DNA of 22,978 nt from JANNFX01 sp031380225 (GTDB lineage: Bacteria; Pseudomonadota; Alphaproteobacteria; Rhizobiales; Hyphomicrobiaceae): the NCBI GenBank assembly GCA_031380225.1, contig JANNFX010000182.1, forward strand, positions 1 through 22,978, written 5' to 3'. Below, piece after piece: positions 5,855-14,354 of this stretch (within the stretch, counting starts at the first letter, position 1; the number at the start of each line of letters is the position of its first letter). The notes beneath the pieces are model-generated. The model saw only the letters and a list, made by a program, of their open reading frames with translations, did no database searches and had not been told where the DNA came from. A program made the translations under genes and the position numbers.

Positions 5855-8800
5855 GACCACATCAAACACTCCAGATCCTGAAAAATCGAACCGCGGTTCG
5901 ACGTTGCCTCAATGCGAAGCGGTCCCGATCATCAAAGGCAGCCATGTCTATCTGATCGATGGCTCGGGTTACATCTTTCGCGCGTTTCACGCTTTGCCGC
6001 CGTTGACCCGGCCCTCAGATGGTCTCCCGATTGGCGCTGTCAGCGGTTTCTGCAACATGTTGTGGAAGCTGTTGCGGGAAACCAAAGCCTCAGAAGCGCC
6101 GACCCATCTCGCGGTTATCTTCGACGCTGGCCGCGAGACGTTCCGCAATAAAATTTATGACAAGTACAAGGCCAATCGCCCACCGCCGCCCGAAGAATTG
6201 ATCCCGCAGTTCCCTCTAATCCGCGACGCGGTCAAAGCCTTCAACGTCGCCTCGATCGAACTTGACGGCTATGAGGCCGACGATCTGATCGCCACCTACG
6301 CCGATCACGTTGTCCGCGATGGCGGCGACGTTACCATTGTTTCATCCGACAAAGACCTGATGCAACTCGTCCGTCCTGGCGTGACGATGTTCGACGGCAT
6401 GAAGACCAAGCGTATCGGCCGCGATGAGGTGATTGAAAAATTTGGTGTCCCGCCAGAAAAAGTCGTCGATGTGCAGTCCCTGGCGGGCGATAGCGTTGAT
6501 AACGTGCCAGGTGTGCCGGGCATCGGGATCAAGACAGCGGCCGAGTTGATTATTGAATACGGCGACCTTGACGCGCTTTTAGCCCGCGCCGGTGAAATCA
6601 AACAACCTAAACGCCGCGAGAAGCTGATCGAGTTTGCGGAGCAAGCACGAATCTCGCGCGATCTCGTGCGGTTGAAGCACGATGTGCCGGGCGTGCCACC
6701 GGTCCAAGCCTTTGGCGTGCAGGATCCACATCCTGCCGTTGTCATCAGCTTTTTGCGGTTAATGGAATTCACGACACTGACAAAACGCATTGCAACGGCG
6801 ATGGGAGTTGATTTGTCAGACATGCCGGAAGCGGCCTCTTCGAGCGCTAAATCAGTGGCGTCGCCTTCGTCCCTGTCTGCTCCGTCCAGTTCATCAGCCG
6901 CAAGCCCGAACCGTGACGCTGATTCTGGTTCGCCAGCGGCAGGTGCGGCCGAAGTCGCGAGCCGGCTCGCAGATGTTGCAGTGGACCGTTCAAAATATGA
7001 GACCGTGCAAGACCTCGCGCGGCTGAAATCGTGGATTTCGGACGCCCGCAGCTCTGGCCGTTTTGCCTTCGATACCGAGACTGATAATCTCGACGCCACG
7101 GTTGCAAATCTAGTTGGATTCTCACTGGCAACAGCGCCAGGCAAGGCCTGCTACGTGCCGCTCACTCATACCTCAGGCAGCATTGATCTGTTCGGCGGCG
7201 GCGGCAAAGTCGAAAACCAAATCAGCGTTCGCGAGGCCCTCGACGTTCTGAAGCCATTGCTAGAAGACCAGAGCGTGCTCAAGATCGGACAAAATCTGAA
7301 ATACGATGCTCTCGTGCTGCGCCAGCACGGCATCGCCATTCAGCCCCTCGATGACACGATGTTGTTGTCGTATGTGCTTGACGGTGGGCGCGGCTCTCAC
7401 GGTCTGGATGATCTGTCGCTTCGGCACCTAAAACATACGTGCATTTCGTATGATCAGGTTATCGAGCACGCGCCGGGAGCGAAGAAATCAGAGAAGTCGT
7501 TCGCAGGCGTACCACTCGACAAGGCGACGGCTTACGCTGCTGAAGACGCCGACATCACGTTGCGGTTGTGGTTGAAGCTGAAGCCGCGGTTGGCCGCCGA
7601 AAAACTCACGGCCGTTTATGAGACGCTCGAACGGCCGCTCATTCCAGTCATTGTCGACATGGAGCACGCGGGCATCAAAGTCGACCGCGGAATTCTGTCC
7701 CGGCTGTCGGGCACATTTGCGCAGCGCGCGGCCATGCTTGAGGAGAAGGTCTACGAGCTTGCGGGACATAAGTTCAATCTTGCCTCGCCGAAGCAACTTG
7801 GCGAATTCCTGTTTGATAGCTTGAAACTGCCCGGTGGCAAGAAAACCAAAACTGGCCAATGGGAAACGCGCGCTGGGTTGCTCGATGATCTCGCCGCCAA
7901 TGAAGAGTTGCCCGATGACGCGCGGTTGTTGATCAACACCATGCTCGAATGGCGGCAGCTCACCAAACTGCGCTCGACCTATACGGACGCGTTACCAGCC
8001 TTCATCGATGCGAAAGCGCGCATTCACACCAGTTATGCGTTGGCTTCAACGACGACGGGCCGCCTCGCGTCATCCGATCCAAATTTGCAGAACATTCCGG
8101 TTCGTACCAAAGAAGGCCGCGAAATCCGCACGGCATTCATTGCCGAAAGTGGGCACACGCTGGTCTCCGCTGACTACAGTCAGATCGAACTTCGCGTGCT
8201 GGCCCACATTGCTGACATTCCGCAATTGAAGCGCGCATTCGCCGATGGGCTTGATATTCACGCCATGACCGCGTCCGAAATGTTCGGCGTGCCGTTGTCG
8301 GACATGACCAGCGACGTGCGTCGCCGCGCCAAGGCGATCAACTTCGGCATCATCTATGGGATTTCAGCATTTGGTCTAGCCAACCAACTCAGCATATCTC
8401 GCGAGGAAGCCGGCGAGTACATAAAGACCTATTTCCGCCGTTTCCCCGGCATCCGCACCTACATGGATGAGACTAAGAAGGCGGTACACGATAAGGGCTA
8501 CGTCGAAACGGTGTTCGGCCGCCGCATTCACTATCCGGAAATCAACACCCGCAATCCGTCAATGCGCGGGTTCTTGGAACGCGCGGCCATTAACGCGCCG
8601 ATACAAGGCACGGCCGCTGACGTCATCCGGCGCGCCATGATCCGTATGCAGGGTGCGCTTGCCGAAGCCAAACTGAGCGATGCGCGCATGTTGCTGCAAG
8701 TTCATGACGAACTGATTTTTGAGGTCAAGCAGGCCGATGCTGAGCGGTTGATTAAAGTTGTGCGGGCGGTCATGGAAGGCTCAGCCGAACCGGCCGTCAA

Positions 8801-8861
8801 ACTCTCGGTGCCGCTGCACGTCGATGCCAAAGCCGCAGCCAATTGGGATGAAGCGCATTAG
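5853..8861 (+). CDS. polA: DNA polymerase I
   Basis: The protein has 1002 residues, longer than the E. coli enzyme (928). The N-terminal 5'-3' exonuclease domain begins at about residue 33 (LIDGSGYIFRAFHALPPLT) and includes the helix-hairpin-helix GVPGIGIKTA. A Ser/Ala-rich linker lies at about 325-375. The 3'-5' proofreading domain appears active: DTET (Asp407, Glu409), GQNLKYD, and YAAEDAD. Polymerase motif A contains ADYSQIELR (Asp774), motif B RRRAKAINFGIIYG (Lys827), and motif C VHDE (951-953). It acts in Okazaki-fragment processing and repair. The first ~25 residues before the exonuclease domain are longer than usual, and the start codon lies in an inverted repeat with no ribosome site; a TTG at codon 18 is a possible alternative start. 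It follows the MarR gene after 140 bp. Confidence 0.98.
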   Translation: MTTSNTPDPEKSNRGSTLPQCEAVPIIKGSHVYLIDGSGYIFRAFHALPPLTRPSDGLPIGAVSGFCNMLWKLLRETKASEAPTHLAVIFDAGRETFRNKIYDKYKANRPPPPEELIPQFPLIRDAVKAFNVASIELDGYEADDLIATYADHVVRDGGDVTIVSSDKDLMQLVRPGVTMFDGMKTKRIGRDEVIEKFGVPPEKVVDVQSLAGDSVDNVPGVPGIGIKTAAELIIEYGDLDALLARAGEIKQPKRREKLIEFAEQARISRDLVRLKHDVPGVPPVQAFGVQDPHPAVVISFLRLMEFTTLTKRIATAMGVDLSDMPEAASSSAKSVASPSSLSAPSSSSAASPNRDADSGSPAAGAAEVASRLADVAVDRSKYETVQDLARLKSWISDARSSGRFAFDTETDNLDATVANLVGFSLATAPGKACYVPLTHTSGSIDLFGGGGKVENQISVREALDVLKPLLEDQSVLKIGQNLKYDALVLRQHGIAIQPLDDTMLLSYVLDGGRGSHGLDDLSLRHLKHTCISYDQVIEHAPGAKKSEKSFAGVPLDKATAYAAEDADITLRLWLKLKPRLAAEKLTAVYETLERPLIPVIVDMEHAGIKVDRGILSRLSGTFAQRAAMLEEKVYELAGHKFNLASPKQLGEFLFDSLKLPGGKKTKTGQWETRAGLLDDLAANEELPDDARLLINTMLEWRQLTKLRSTYTDALPAFIDAKARIHTSYALASTTTGRLASSDPNLQNIPVRTKEGREIRTAFIAESGHTLVSADYSQIELRVLAHIADIPQLKRAFADGLDIHAMTASEMFGVPLSDMTSDVRRRAKAINFGIIYGISAFGLANQLSISREEAGEYIKTYFRRFPGIRTYMDETKKAVHDKGYVETVFGRRIHYPEINTRNPSMRGFLERAAINAPIQGTAADVIRRAMIRMQGALAEAKLSDARMLLQVHDELIFEVKQADAERLIKVVRAVMEGSAEPAVKLSVPLHVDAKAAANWDEAH

Positions 8862-8885
8862 TGTTTCTGACTTTGCCGTTACGCG

Positions 8886-8962
8886 AGTCGCGGTTCCCGG
8901 ATAGCCGCGACTGTGTCGATCCCATTATCTCCGAAATTCGCGCGGCGCGGCTTCCGGGAACC
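8886..8962. terminator. Overlapping inverted repeats between convergent polA and DUF4846 genes
   Basis: Two perfect inverted repeats share bases. A short one pairs AGTCGCGG (8886-8893) with CCGCGACT (8905-8912). A longer-range one pairs GGTTCCCGGA (8892-8901) with TCCGGGAACC (8953-8962). They cannot form fully at the same time. They lie in the 114-bp gap between two convergent genes and probably act as transcript-end structures for one or both; no strong T-run is present. Confidence 0.4.
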
Positions 8963-8975
8963 AAGAATTTATGGT

Positions 8976-9809
8976 TCAAGGCCAGCGCTTCAACTGCGTC
9001 ACGTCGAAGGTCCACTCGGGTGTGATGAGCTTGCCGCCAGCCGGTATCGCGTACCAGGGCGAGCCGTCGGCGTTGCCGGGATTTTTGAGGATGTGCATGT
9101 CCTGGGCTGGCATATAGCTTTGGATGAGCAAGAATCGCACCTCGCCCGTCTTAGGATTTTCCGCCTGATCCGCGACCAGGACCGCATGGCCCGGAAAGCC
9201 GCCTTTGATGAAGACGTCGCCGATGGTGAGGGTGTTCAAAGCCACCGGTTTTAATTCGCGGTCGAGAGACCAGGTGCCGGCGTAGGCGAACACCAGATCC
9301 ATGTACTTGCGAAAAGACGGATAGTCCCGTTTGGCGTTGGCCGAGAATTTACGGCGCTTGCCGTCAGTATCATTGAACGCAATTTCGGAATTGCGGCCGC
9401 TTGCATAGAGCCACTCCGCGCGGAGCCGCATGACCGCGTCGGCGCACTGCTGCAGATCGCGTTTGCCGGTATCGATATCGATGACCGCCACATGCACGTC
9501 TTGGCGCCATTTCTGCGCGCCTGTGTAGGTGAGGACTGGGGTGCCTTCGGCTTTGAGAGGCAAACCGCGCAGCCACGCTGCCCAACTGCCATCGGACGCC
9601 GGGCTGCGTTCGAAGCCAGCGGGTGGCGCAATGCGGTCAGCGAGCGTCGAAGTTTGTGGTCGAGCAACAGCAGCTTCGGTCGCTTGCCATGCATAAGTCT
9701 GTCCCGCAGAGGCAACGTCAATCGGGGCCGCAAAAATCACGGCGCAACAAGAAAAAATTGCAATGCCGATGTGGCGGTTGCGAAACGAAATCGAATTGGA
9801 ATAGGGCAC
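8976..9809 (-). CDS. Exported DUF4846-family protein
   Basis: The protein has 277 residues. A hydrophobic signal peptide (about 13-35, ending near ASA) is followed by the features I recall for DUF4846: PPAGFERS and WLRGLPLK near the start, then HVAVIDIDTG, DLQQCADAVMRLRAEWLY (Cys122), a conserved FAYAGTWSLDREL, GDVFIKGGFPGHAVLV (His208), and SYMPAQDMHILKNP with a PWY ending. The invariant-looking Cys at the start of a helix and the later His in GHAVLV recall papain-like/NlpC-type enzymes, but this is an inference; the family has no function I can name. The start appears to be a GTG at 9807-9809 without a clear ribosome site. It converges on polA. Confidence 0.85.
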   Translation of the reverse strand: MPYSNSISFRNRHIGIAIFSCCAVIFAAPIDVASAGQTYAWQATEAAVARPQTSTLADRIAPPAGFERSPASDGSWAAWLRGLPLKAEGTPVLTYTGAQKWRQDVHVAVIDIDTGKRDLQQCADAVMRLRAEWLYASGRNSEIAFNDTDGKRRKFSANAKRDYPSFRKYMDLVFAYAGTWSLDRELKPVALNTLTIGDVFIKGGFPGHAVLVADQAENPKTGEVRFLLIQSYMPAQDMHILKNPGNADGSPWYAIPAGGKLITPEWTFDVTQLKRWP

Positions 9810-9893
9810 GGTCGGGACCAGGGCGGTTTTGGATCAGGGAGTATAACGGCTAGTCATGGCGGGGCTGGGGCAAAAGCCGCCGCTCGATCACGC

Positions 9894-10370
9894 TCAAATC
9901 ACCCATAACGCAGCAGTGAACAGGACAGCCGAGGCAATCGAGGCGACAGTGCGGACATGGTTCCAGTACGTCCAGTTTTCCAGATAACGCGCCCACATCG
10001 CGGTTTCGGCGCCGGATCGCACCTGGGCCAGTTGGTCATTGAGCGGCACATTGCAAACCATCGTGACCCCGAAACTGCCAATCAAATAGACCAGGCTGGC
10101 AGCCAGGATCAATTTGCCGTTTATGGCATCCGGCCAAACGAGAGAGCCGCCTGCAATCAGGAGACAAAGCAGGGCGGTTCCGAGAAATGCTGTCATGAAA
10201 AATGGATTGATGACTGTGACATTGATCGCATTCATCGCAGCCGTGCCATGTGCGGCAGGTAACCGGCCGAGCGCGGCCATCACGAAGGTTGAAAACGCGA
10301 AGAACACGCCGCCAATGATGCCGCTGCCGATGGCAGCTGTGAACACGAGTATGGGCAGTGCTTGATTCAT
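9894..10370 (-). CDS. DUF1772-family membrane protein
   Basis: The protein has 158 residues with four predicted membrane spans (about 6-33, 55-78, 86-104, 141-157). The family signature is clear: GGVFFAFSTFVM in the first span, CNVPLND at about 106-112, and WTYWNHVRT at about 133-141. DUF1772 is related to fungal anthrone oxygenase-like proteins, but bacterial members have no established role. The ATG at 10368-10370 has no strong ribosome site. It follows a terminator-like hairpin (10439-10464) in the same direction, so it probably has its own promoter within the ~70 bases before it. Confidence 0.9.
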   Translation of the reverse strand: MNQALPILVFTAAIGSGIIGGVFFAFSTFVMAALGRLPAAHGTAAMNAINVTVINPFFMTAFLGTALLCLLIAGGSLVWPDAINGKLILAASLVYLIGSFGVTMVCNVPLNDQLAQVRSGAETAMWARYLENWTYWNHVRTVASIASAVLFTAALWVI

Positions 10371-10430
10371 TAAACGAGGTTCTTCGGCTAAATTGTTTTC
10401 CCGCTATGCAGGCTCCGGTTTGGCCCACAC

Positions 10431-10469
10431 AAAGTAAAACCCGGTGAGAGTAACCCCACCGGGTCTTTT
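10431..10469. terminator. Bidirectional Rho-independent terminator-like hairpin
   Basis: A perfect 8-bp stem pairs ACCCGGTG (10439-10446) with CACCGGGT (10457-10464) around a 10-nt loop. It is followed by CTTTTG on the plus strand and by TTTACTTT on the minus strand. It lies alone in a large gap between two divergently transcribed protein genes. Confidence 0.6.
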
Positions 10470-10640
10470 GATCTTCGCGCGAAGGCCTATGAATGTGAGC
10501 CAACCACTGAAACTGGCATATTGGGACGAAGTCCCGGTCGCCGTTATTGGGTTTGAGCCTCACGGGGGGCTGCGCGTCAATCTCCTAACTGCCGGAACTG
10601 CTCCGGCTTGATCGCTAGACCTGCAAAGACTTTGAGGTTC
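10434..10640 (-). ncRNA. Candidate structured small RNA ending at an orphan terminator
   Basis: On the minus strand, three short hairpins are followed by a stem-loop and the T-rich tail TTTACTTT. No protein gene on either strand ends at this terminator, so something non-coding may. The 5' end is a guess; no promoter was identified, and the sequence does not show the signatures I know for 6S, tmRNA, SRP or RNase P RNA. Confidence 0.22.
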
Positions 10641-11093
10641 GATACTCCGGTTGAACCACCTGTCACGCTTCAGCTTCGATGGAAGCCGTTCCTGCGTGTG
10701 GTCTGGGTCGATAGAGTTGAGTTCCCAAAGCGCGATCTGCCGATCGTCGCGTGTAAGTTCAAATTGTGCGATTGTGCTGCAATAAACAGCGGTGGCTTAG
10801 TTTCTCACATAAACACCGCGCGACGCATAATTGTGCATCTATCGGCGTTCACTTCGGAAGCTATGTGCCAGTGCTGCTCAGCGCAGCTGACGCGTACCCG
10901 GTGGAGTCATTATCGTAGACCTCCTTCCAAAGAATACGCAGATGGTGCGCTTCGAACTGCGGCCTGTCAATTACGAACTCAATAAATATTTTTAGTGATT
11001 AAGGTTCCGGCACCATCCGCTGCTTAGCGAGTTAACTGATCGCTAACGGAGCCGCGCTAAGTGTAAGCATTGCAGAAGCAGCGGAGTCCCGCA

Positions 11094-11402
11094 ATGCGCC
11101 CGACCCTTGGATTTTTTTCCCTACTGGCCGCTGGATTGTTGATCGCTGCGTTGATGGCTGTGGTTGGCAGTGGTCCAGGATCGCAGTATCCGAACGTGGC
11201 CTTTCACGACGGGCGTGGGCTGTCGATTGACTATCCTTCGCTGTTGATTGGCTTGCTGCTCGGCGTCACGTTGTCGTTCGCCGGCCGTCTGGCTTGGGCC
11301 GACCTGCCGCGCCGCTTTGTGCATTGGCTGGTCAGCAATGAACGCAACTTCTTTCGCGCGGGAATGGCGACAGTATTAATGTTCATCTTGATGTTTTACT
11401 GA
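11094..11402 (+). CDS. Small membrane protein, unknown function
   Basis: The protein has 102 residues with hydrophobic segments at about 6-24, 48-64 and 87-102, and a basic loop (LPRRFVHWL) between the last two. The frame is open from a TTG at 11070, but GGAG lies 7 nt before the ATG at 11094-11096 and fixes the start there. It converges with a second small membrane protein gene only 14 nt away. No family recognised. Confidence 0.65.
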   Translation: MRPTLGFFSLLAAGLLIAALMAVVGSGPGSQYPNVAFHDGRGLSIDYPSLLIGLLLGVTLSFAGRLAWADLPRRFVHWLVSNERNFFRAGMATVLMFILMFY

Positions 11403-11416
11403 CGCCGCGGTCCGGA

Positions 11417-11677
11417 TCAGGAGCTGAGACCTGGCAACAAGTTGATCGCGAACCTGGCTGACATCAGGAGTGTTGAGAGCGCCGTCATCAATGCTGCGCG
11501 AGCGTTGAGTGTCTGATTGCGATTGAACAGAACAATAATCCGATTGAAATCGGCAGCATCCAGAACTTCGGTTTTGGAAACGCGCCGCAATGTGTGCCGG
11601 CTGGCGTACCACCATAGGATTGCAGCAAGGACTGCCGTGATCAACGCCAGAATGTCCATCGCTTGGGCAAACGTCAT
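11417..11677 (-). CDS. Small membrane protein, unknown function
   Basis: The protein has 86 residues: a clear membrane helix at about 5-24, a polar central part with paired arginines, and a weaker hydrophobic segment at about 62-80. GGAG lies 8 nt upstream of the ATG at 11675-11677; an in-frame TTG two codons earlier would sit too close to it. It lies 34 nt downstream of the acyltransferase gene in the same direction if that gene ends at 11712, so co-transcription with it is likely. Function unknown. Confidence 0.65.
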   Translation of the reverse strand: MTFAQAMDILALITAVLAAILWWYASRHTLRRVSKTEVLDAADFNRIIVLFNRNQTLNARAALMTALSTLLMSARFAINLLPGLSS

Positions 11678-11711
11678 TTGCAACTCTCCAGATTAAGCGC
11701 GCGAGTGCTTG

Positions 11712-12656
11712 CTAGCTCCAGCGCCGGTTGCTCCACATCCATTGCTCGGGGTATTCGCGCACCCAAACTTCGAATTGGGCCTGCATTTCAGTCATGATCC
11801 AGCGCACGTCATCGCCGATATTGGCGCTACGTGGCACGCGCAATTCTTTGATGTCGATTTCGAAGTGGCTCGAGGTGCCGATGCGGCGGCACCGCGACAT
11901 CCAAATCCTGGAGCCAACGCGGCGCGCGATCATGGCGCCGATTGCCTGCGTGCGCGCGTCTTGGCCGAAGAACGGCACCGGAATGCCGGTGCGGTCGTAG
12001 AGATCGCAAACCAGACCAAGCCGTCCGCCCTTACGGACGAAGTCGGTCAGGATGCGCGCCGTCTTCTGGTCGTCGCCGTGGTCGCCTTCGACTTTCCCGC
12101 GCCCGAACAGACCGCCAGGATAAAGGTCGCGGCGCTGATAGCGCAAATAGTGATCGACATAGGGGTTGCTGACCGACCGGTAGACGGCCGCCGGGTTGGT
12201 GTTGGCGACGACGAACGGCCAGATCGCGACTTCCCAATTGCCCATATGCAATGACACGCCAATGGCGGGGCCGAGCTTGTCTTTGTAACGCGCGAAAACT
12301 TTGCCGGAAGCGATTTTGACCCGTGCTGGGTCGGCGATGAGCCGGTCAATCTGCATCGTCTCGGCCATGATGCGGCCGAGGTTTTGCCAGTGAGCTTTGC
12401 AGATCGCCCGGCGTTCCACTTCGGGCTTGTCGGGGAATGCGATACGGAGATTGTCAAGGGCGCGCACGTTGCGTTTTGGGCTTAGGACCGGCGCCAACTG
12501 GCCCCATATTTTGGCAGAGAGTTCGGTCGAACGGTCAAGCGGGATGGCACGCACGCAGCCGATGATAGCGCGCAACACAAAATATTCGATCCGGAACTGC
12601 AGGTCCCGGAAGAAAGACACATTGGTTTCAGCCATGCCCGGCGGATCGTTCCCCAT
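11712..12656 (-). CDS. LpxL/HtrB-family lipid A biosynthesis acyltransferase
   Basis: The protein has about 314 residues, the usual size for lysophospholipid/lipid A late acyltransferases. An N-terminal hydrophobic anchor (about 20-35) is followed by the catalytic HxxxxE box HMGNWE (His137, Glu142), then VYRSVSNPYVD, a GRLGLVCDLYDRTGIPVPFFG block typical of LpxL, and a C-terminal QFEVWVREYPEQWMWSNRRW. Members transfer a secondary acyl chain to Kdo-lipid A at the inner membrane. The frame opens at 12746, but the ATG at 12654-12656 has AGGG just upstream and gives the normal family length; the ATG at 12635 is also possible. The exact lipid target cannot be told from sequence. Confidence 0.92.
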   Translation of the reverse strand: MGNDPPGMAETNVSFFRDLQFRIEYFVLRAIIGCVRAIPLDRSTELSAKIWGQLAPVLSPKRNVRALDNLRIAFPDKPEVERRAICKAHWQNLGRIMAETMQIDRLIADPARVKIASGKVFARYKDKLGPAIGVSLHMGNWEVAIWPFVVANTNPAAVYRSVSNPYVDHYLRYQRRDLYPGGLFGRGKVEGDHGDDQKTARILTDFVRKGGRLGLVCDLYDRTGIPVPFFGQDARTQAIGAMIARRVGSRIWMSRCRRIGTSSHFEIDIKELRVPRSANIGDDVRWIMTEMQAQFEVWVREYPEQWMWSNRRWS

Positions 12657-13008
12657 TAATCCCTGACCGGTGATGCCGGGTTGGGCAGCAGTCGTCAAGC
12701 AGGCTGTTTCGCCAGGCACGTCGTGCCAGCCAAATCGGCTACTCACCGGTAGTCTAGAGCCGAGTAGGGCGCATTTTGCTGAAATAGTTTAAAATAAAAT
12801 GCCACTCCTCCTCCAACTGAGGGAGGCGCGCTTCGCGGTCTCGTGCCAGTATTTTCATATACGGATCGCCGTGCCGGAACACACTCGAATTAAGCAACGC
12901 CCGACGGCTGCCGCGGACTCATCAAACCTGCAGGCATTGCGATCCGGCGGATGAAATTGCGAGGCGGCCGCGCCTTTCGCAGCGCATAATTTCAAGGAAA
13001 CTCAACTC
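12657..13008. other. Intergenic region upstream of acyltransferase and small membrane gene
   Basis: This gap of about 350 bases lies between divergent genes. It includes an AT-rich stretch at about 12778-12802 that could hold a promoter and a short CCTCC/GGAGG hairpin near 12815-12830. A 53-codon plus-strand frame starting near 12800 has no ribosome site. Nothing else was recognised. Confidence 0.4.
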
Positions 13009-13257
13009 ATGAGCAACGATCAGAGTTCACTTTTTACGGTGGAATGGATTATTGTAATCGCCATTGCAGTTGCGGCTTGGCTTCTAAGTTTCGGCGAGAC
13101 GTGGCCATTGGCGCTGGTGCTGATCTCAATTGCATTCCAGCTGGCGCTTGTCTTGGCTTTGCACGACCACCACCAACGTCATAGAAGCCGATCACTCGAT
13201 GCCGCCTGCAGTCGCGAAAAAGCACAATCGCGTTCGCAGAATGGAACGAATTATTGA
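13009..13257 (+). CDS. Small two-span membrane protein, hypothetical
   Basis: The protein has 82 residues: a short polar N-terminus, two hydrophobic segments (about 11-28 and 31-50), then a His/Arg-rich and otherwise polar C-terminal tail. AAGGAAA lies about 9 nt before the ATG. The size and hydropathy are plausible for a real small membrane protein, but no family is recognised and the tail looks low in information. Confidence 0.5.
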   Translation: MSNDQSSLFTVEWIIVIAIAVAAWLLSFGETWPLALVLISIAFQLALVLALHDHHQRHRSRSLDAACSREKAQSRSQNGTNY

Positions 13258-13263
13258 ATTGGC

Positions 13264-13299
13264 GAAATAAAATAGCTGGCGAGAGCCAAACCCGCCAGC
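13264..13299 (-). terminator. Rho-independent terminator for the two-module hypothetical gene
   Basis: On the minus strand a perfect 7-bp stem (GCTGGCG/CGCCAGC, 13275-13299) is followed by the T-rich TATTTTATTT. It lies about 30 nt past the stop codon of the gene at 13329, where a terminator is expected. The plus-strand side ends in AAACCG and is unlikely to work for the convergent small gene. Confidence 0.7.
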
Positions 13300-13328
13300 C
13301 AAACCGCGGATAAAGTTTCTGGTTGCGG

Positions 13329-14069
13329 TTAGCTTTCGACCGGCTCGACCGCTGTGAATGGCTTTAAGTCGACAGGTTTGAACCACTGCGAACGGCGGTC
13401 GCCGTCATCGTCAAAATAGGTGACTTTGGTGGTATCGTCGCTCTTGTCGACCACTTCGACCGCGCCAATGGATTTGCCTTCAAAAAGCATCGGCTTGGCG
13501 GCGTTGGACGCTTCGAAGCCGAGGATTTCCACGAGATCACCCTTCTTCCAAGTGATCTTGGCCTCGACCAATTTCCGGCCTTCACCGCGCAGCAGCCGGA
13601 CGATGTCGTTCAACGGCGTTTCAACCGAGACTTGGCGCGCGTCGCCACTCTTCTTTTCGTGTGCGGTTTGTTTGGAGGTCCAAGCTTCGGCATGGGTTGG
13701 AGTCCAGGTCTCGAAACACGAGCAATCGACGGCGTGGACCGTCATGTCGTTGCCGTAGAAGTGGGCGACGCGCATATTGTATTTGCGCAAAAATTGATTG
13801 GATCCCGATTCAGCCGTTGGGTCGGTTACGGGTTCGGACAAAACTTCAACAACGATATGGGGATGCCCGGCGCCTTTAACGTCGGCATCACGGCGCGCGG
13901 TGACAAGTTCGCCAACCTTAAACGGGCATGGCTTCGACATGCGCTGGGCCTTGTCTTTCAGTGCTGCTAAGCAGTCGTCGAGACTGAGCGTGGTACGGGC
14001 GTCGTCCCGGTTCGGCCGTGCGCCGCCGCTAACAACGCCAGAGAACAAGGAATCTAAGGGGCCTGACAT
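13329..14069 (-). CDS. Hypothetical protein with two similar beta-rich modules
   Basis: The protein has 246 residues and no signal peptide or membrane segment. After a Ser/Gly-rich N-terminus it has one module at about 49-122 (FKVGELV, HIVVEVL, MRVAHFYGND, CFETW) and a second at about 174-238 (WKKGDLV, IGAVEVV, TKVTYFDDDGD, SQWFKPVDL). The matching order of motifs suggests an internal duplication of a small SH3-like barrel. Cysteines at 33, 48, 116 and 118 are not arranged as a recognised metal site. The frame opens at 14159, but AGGA 7 nt before the ATG at 14067-14069 decides the start. Function unknown; probably cytoplasmic. Confidence 0.75.
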   Translation of the reverse strand: MSGPLDSLFSGVVSGGARPNRDDARTTLSLDDCLAALKDKAQRMSKPCPFKVGELVTARRDADVKGAGHPHIVVEVLSEPVTDPTAESGSNQFLRKYNMRVAHFYGNDMTVHAVDCSCFETWTPTHAEAWTSKQTAHEKKSGDARQVSVETPLNDIVRLLRGEGRKLVEAKITWKKGDLVEILGFEASNAAKPMLFEGKSIGAVEVVDKSDDTTKVTYFDDDGDRRSQWFKPVDLKPFTAVEPVES

Positions 14070-14354
14070 TGGTTTATCCTCATGCATCACGAAAATAATC
14101 AAGGCGCTGGCGGTGCTGATAATTGGTGGTTCCCACCTGGTTCGCACCTTAACAAACAAGCCGCGGCCTAGTTTTGCTCCGAACCGTTAACGTTGCCGAG
14201 ACATGCTGGCGCCGGAATGGAATTATTGAGGCAGCTTTGTGGCATTATGATTGATGCTCGTCACAACGGATTTCAAAATTGATAGCGCCGCATTTAGACA
14301 ACGTAGAGTTGGTATCGTACGTAAAAGTTTTAGGAACCGCGAGACAAAATTCAA

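Larger units (their letters stand above)
10371..11093. other. Long 723-base gap between divergent genes, with several hairpins
   Basis: I see no convincing gene here. The left part holds a terminator-like hairpin (10439-10464), a palindrome CTTCGCGCGAAG (10473-10484), a hairpin GGGAC-GAA-GTCCC (10523-10535) and GCCGGA-ACTGC-TCCGGC (10591-10607). The right part (about 10740-11040) is more AT-rich and probably contains the promoter of the gene at 11094. A 125-codon plus-strand frame (10608-10985) lacks a ribosome site and looks non-coding. Confidence 0.5.

Noticed and set aside
6305..7144. 279-codon open frame antisense to polA
   Set aside because: It lies wholly opposite a certain polA region, has no ribosome site and reads as low-complexity Ser/Arg/Thr text expected from the antisense of this codon usage.
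10608..10985. 125-codon plus-strand open frame in the large gap
   Set aside because: No ribosome site, irregular composition with many Cys/Arg, no domain, and it runs over hairpin-rich sequence.
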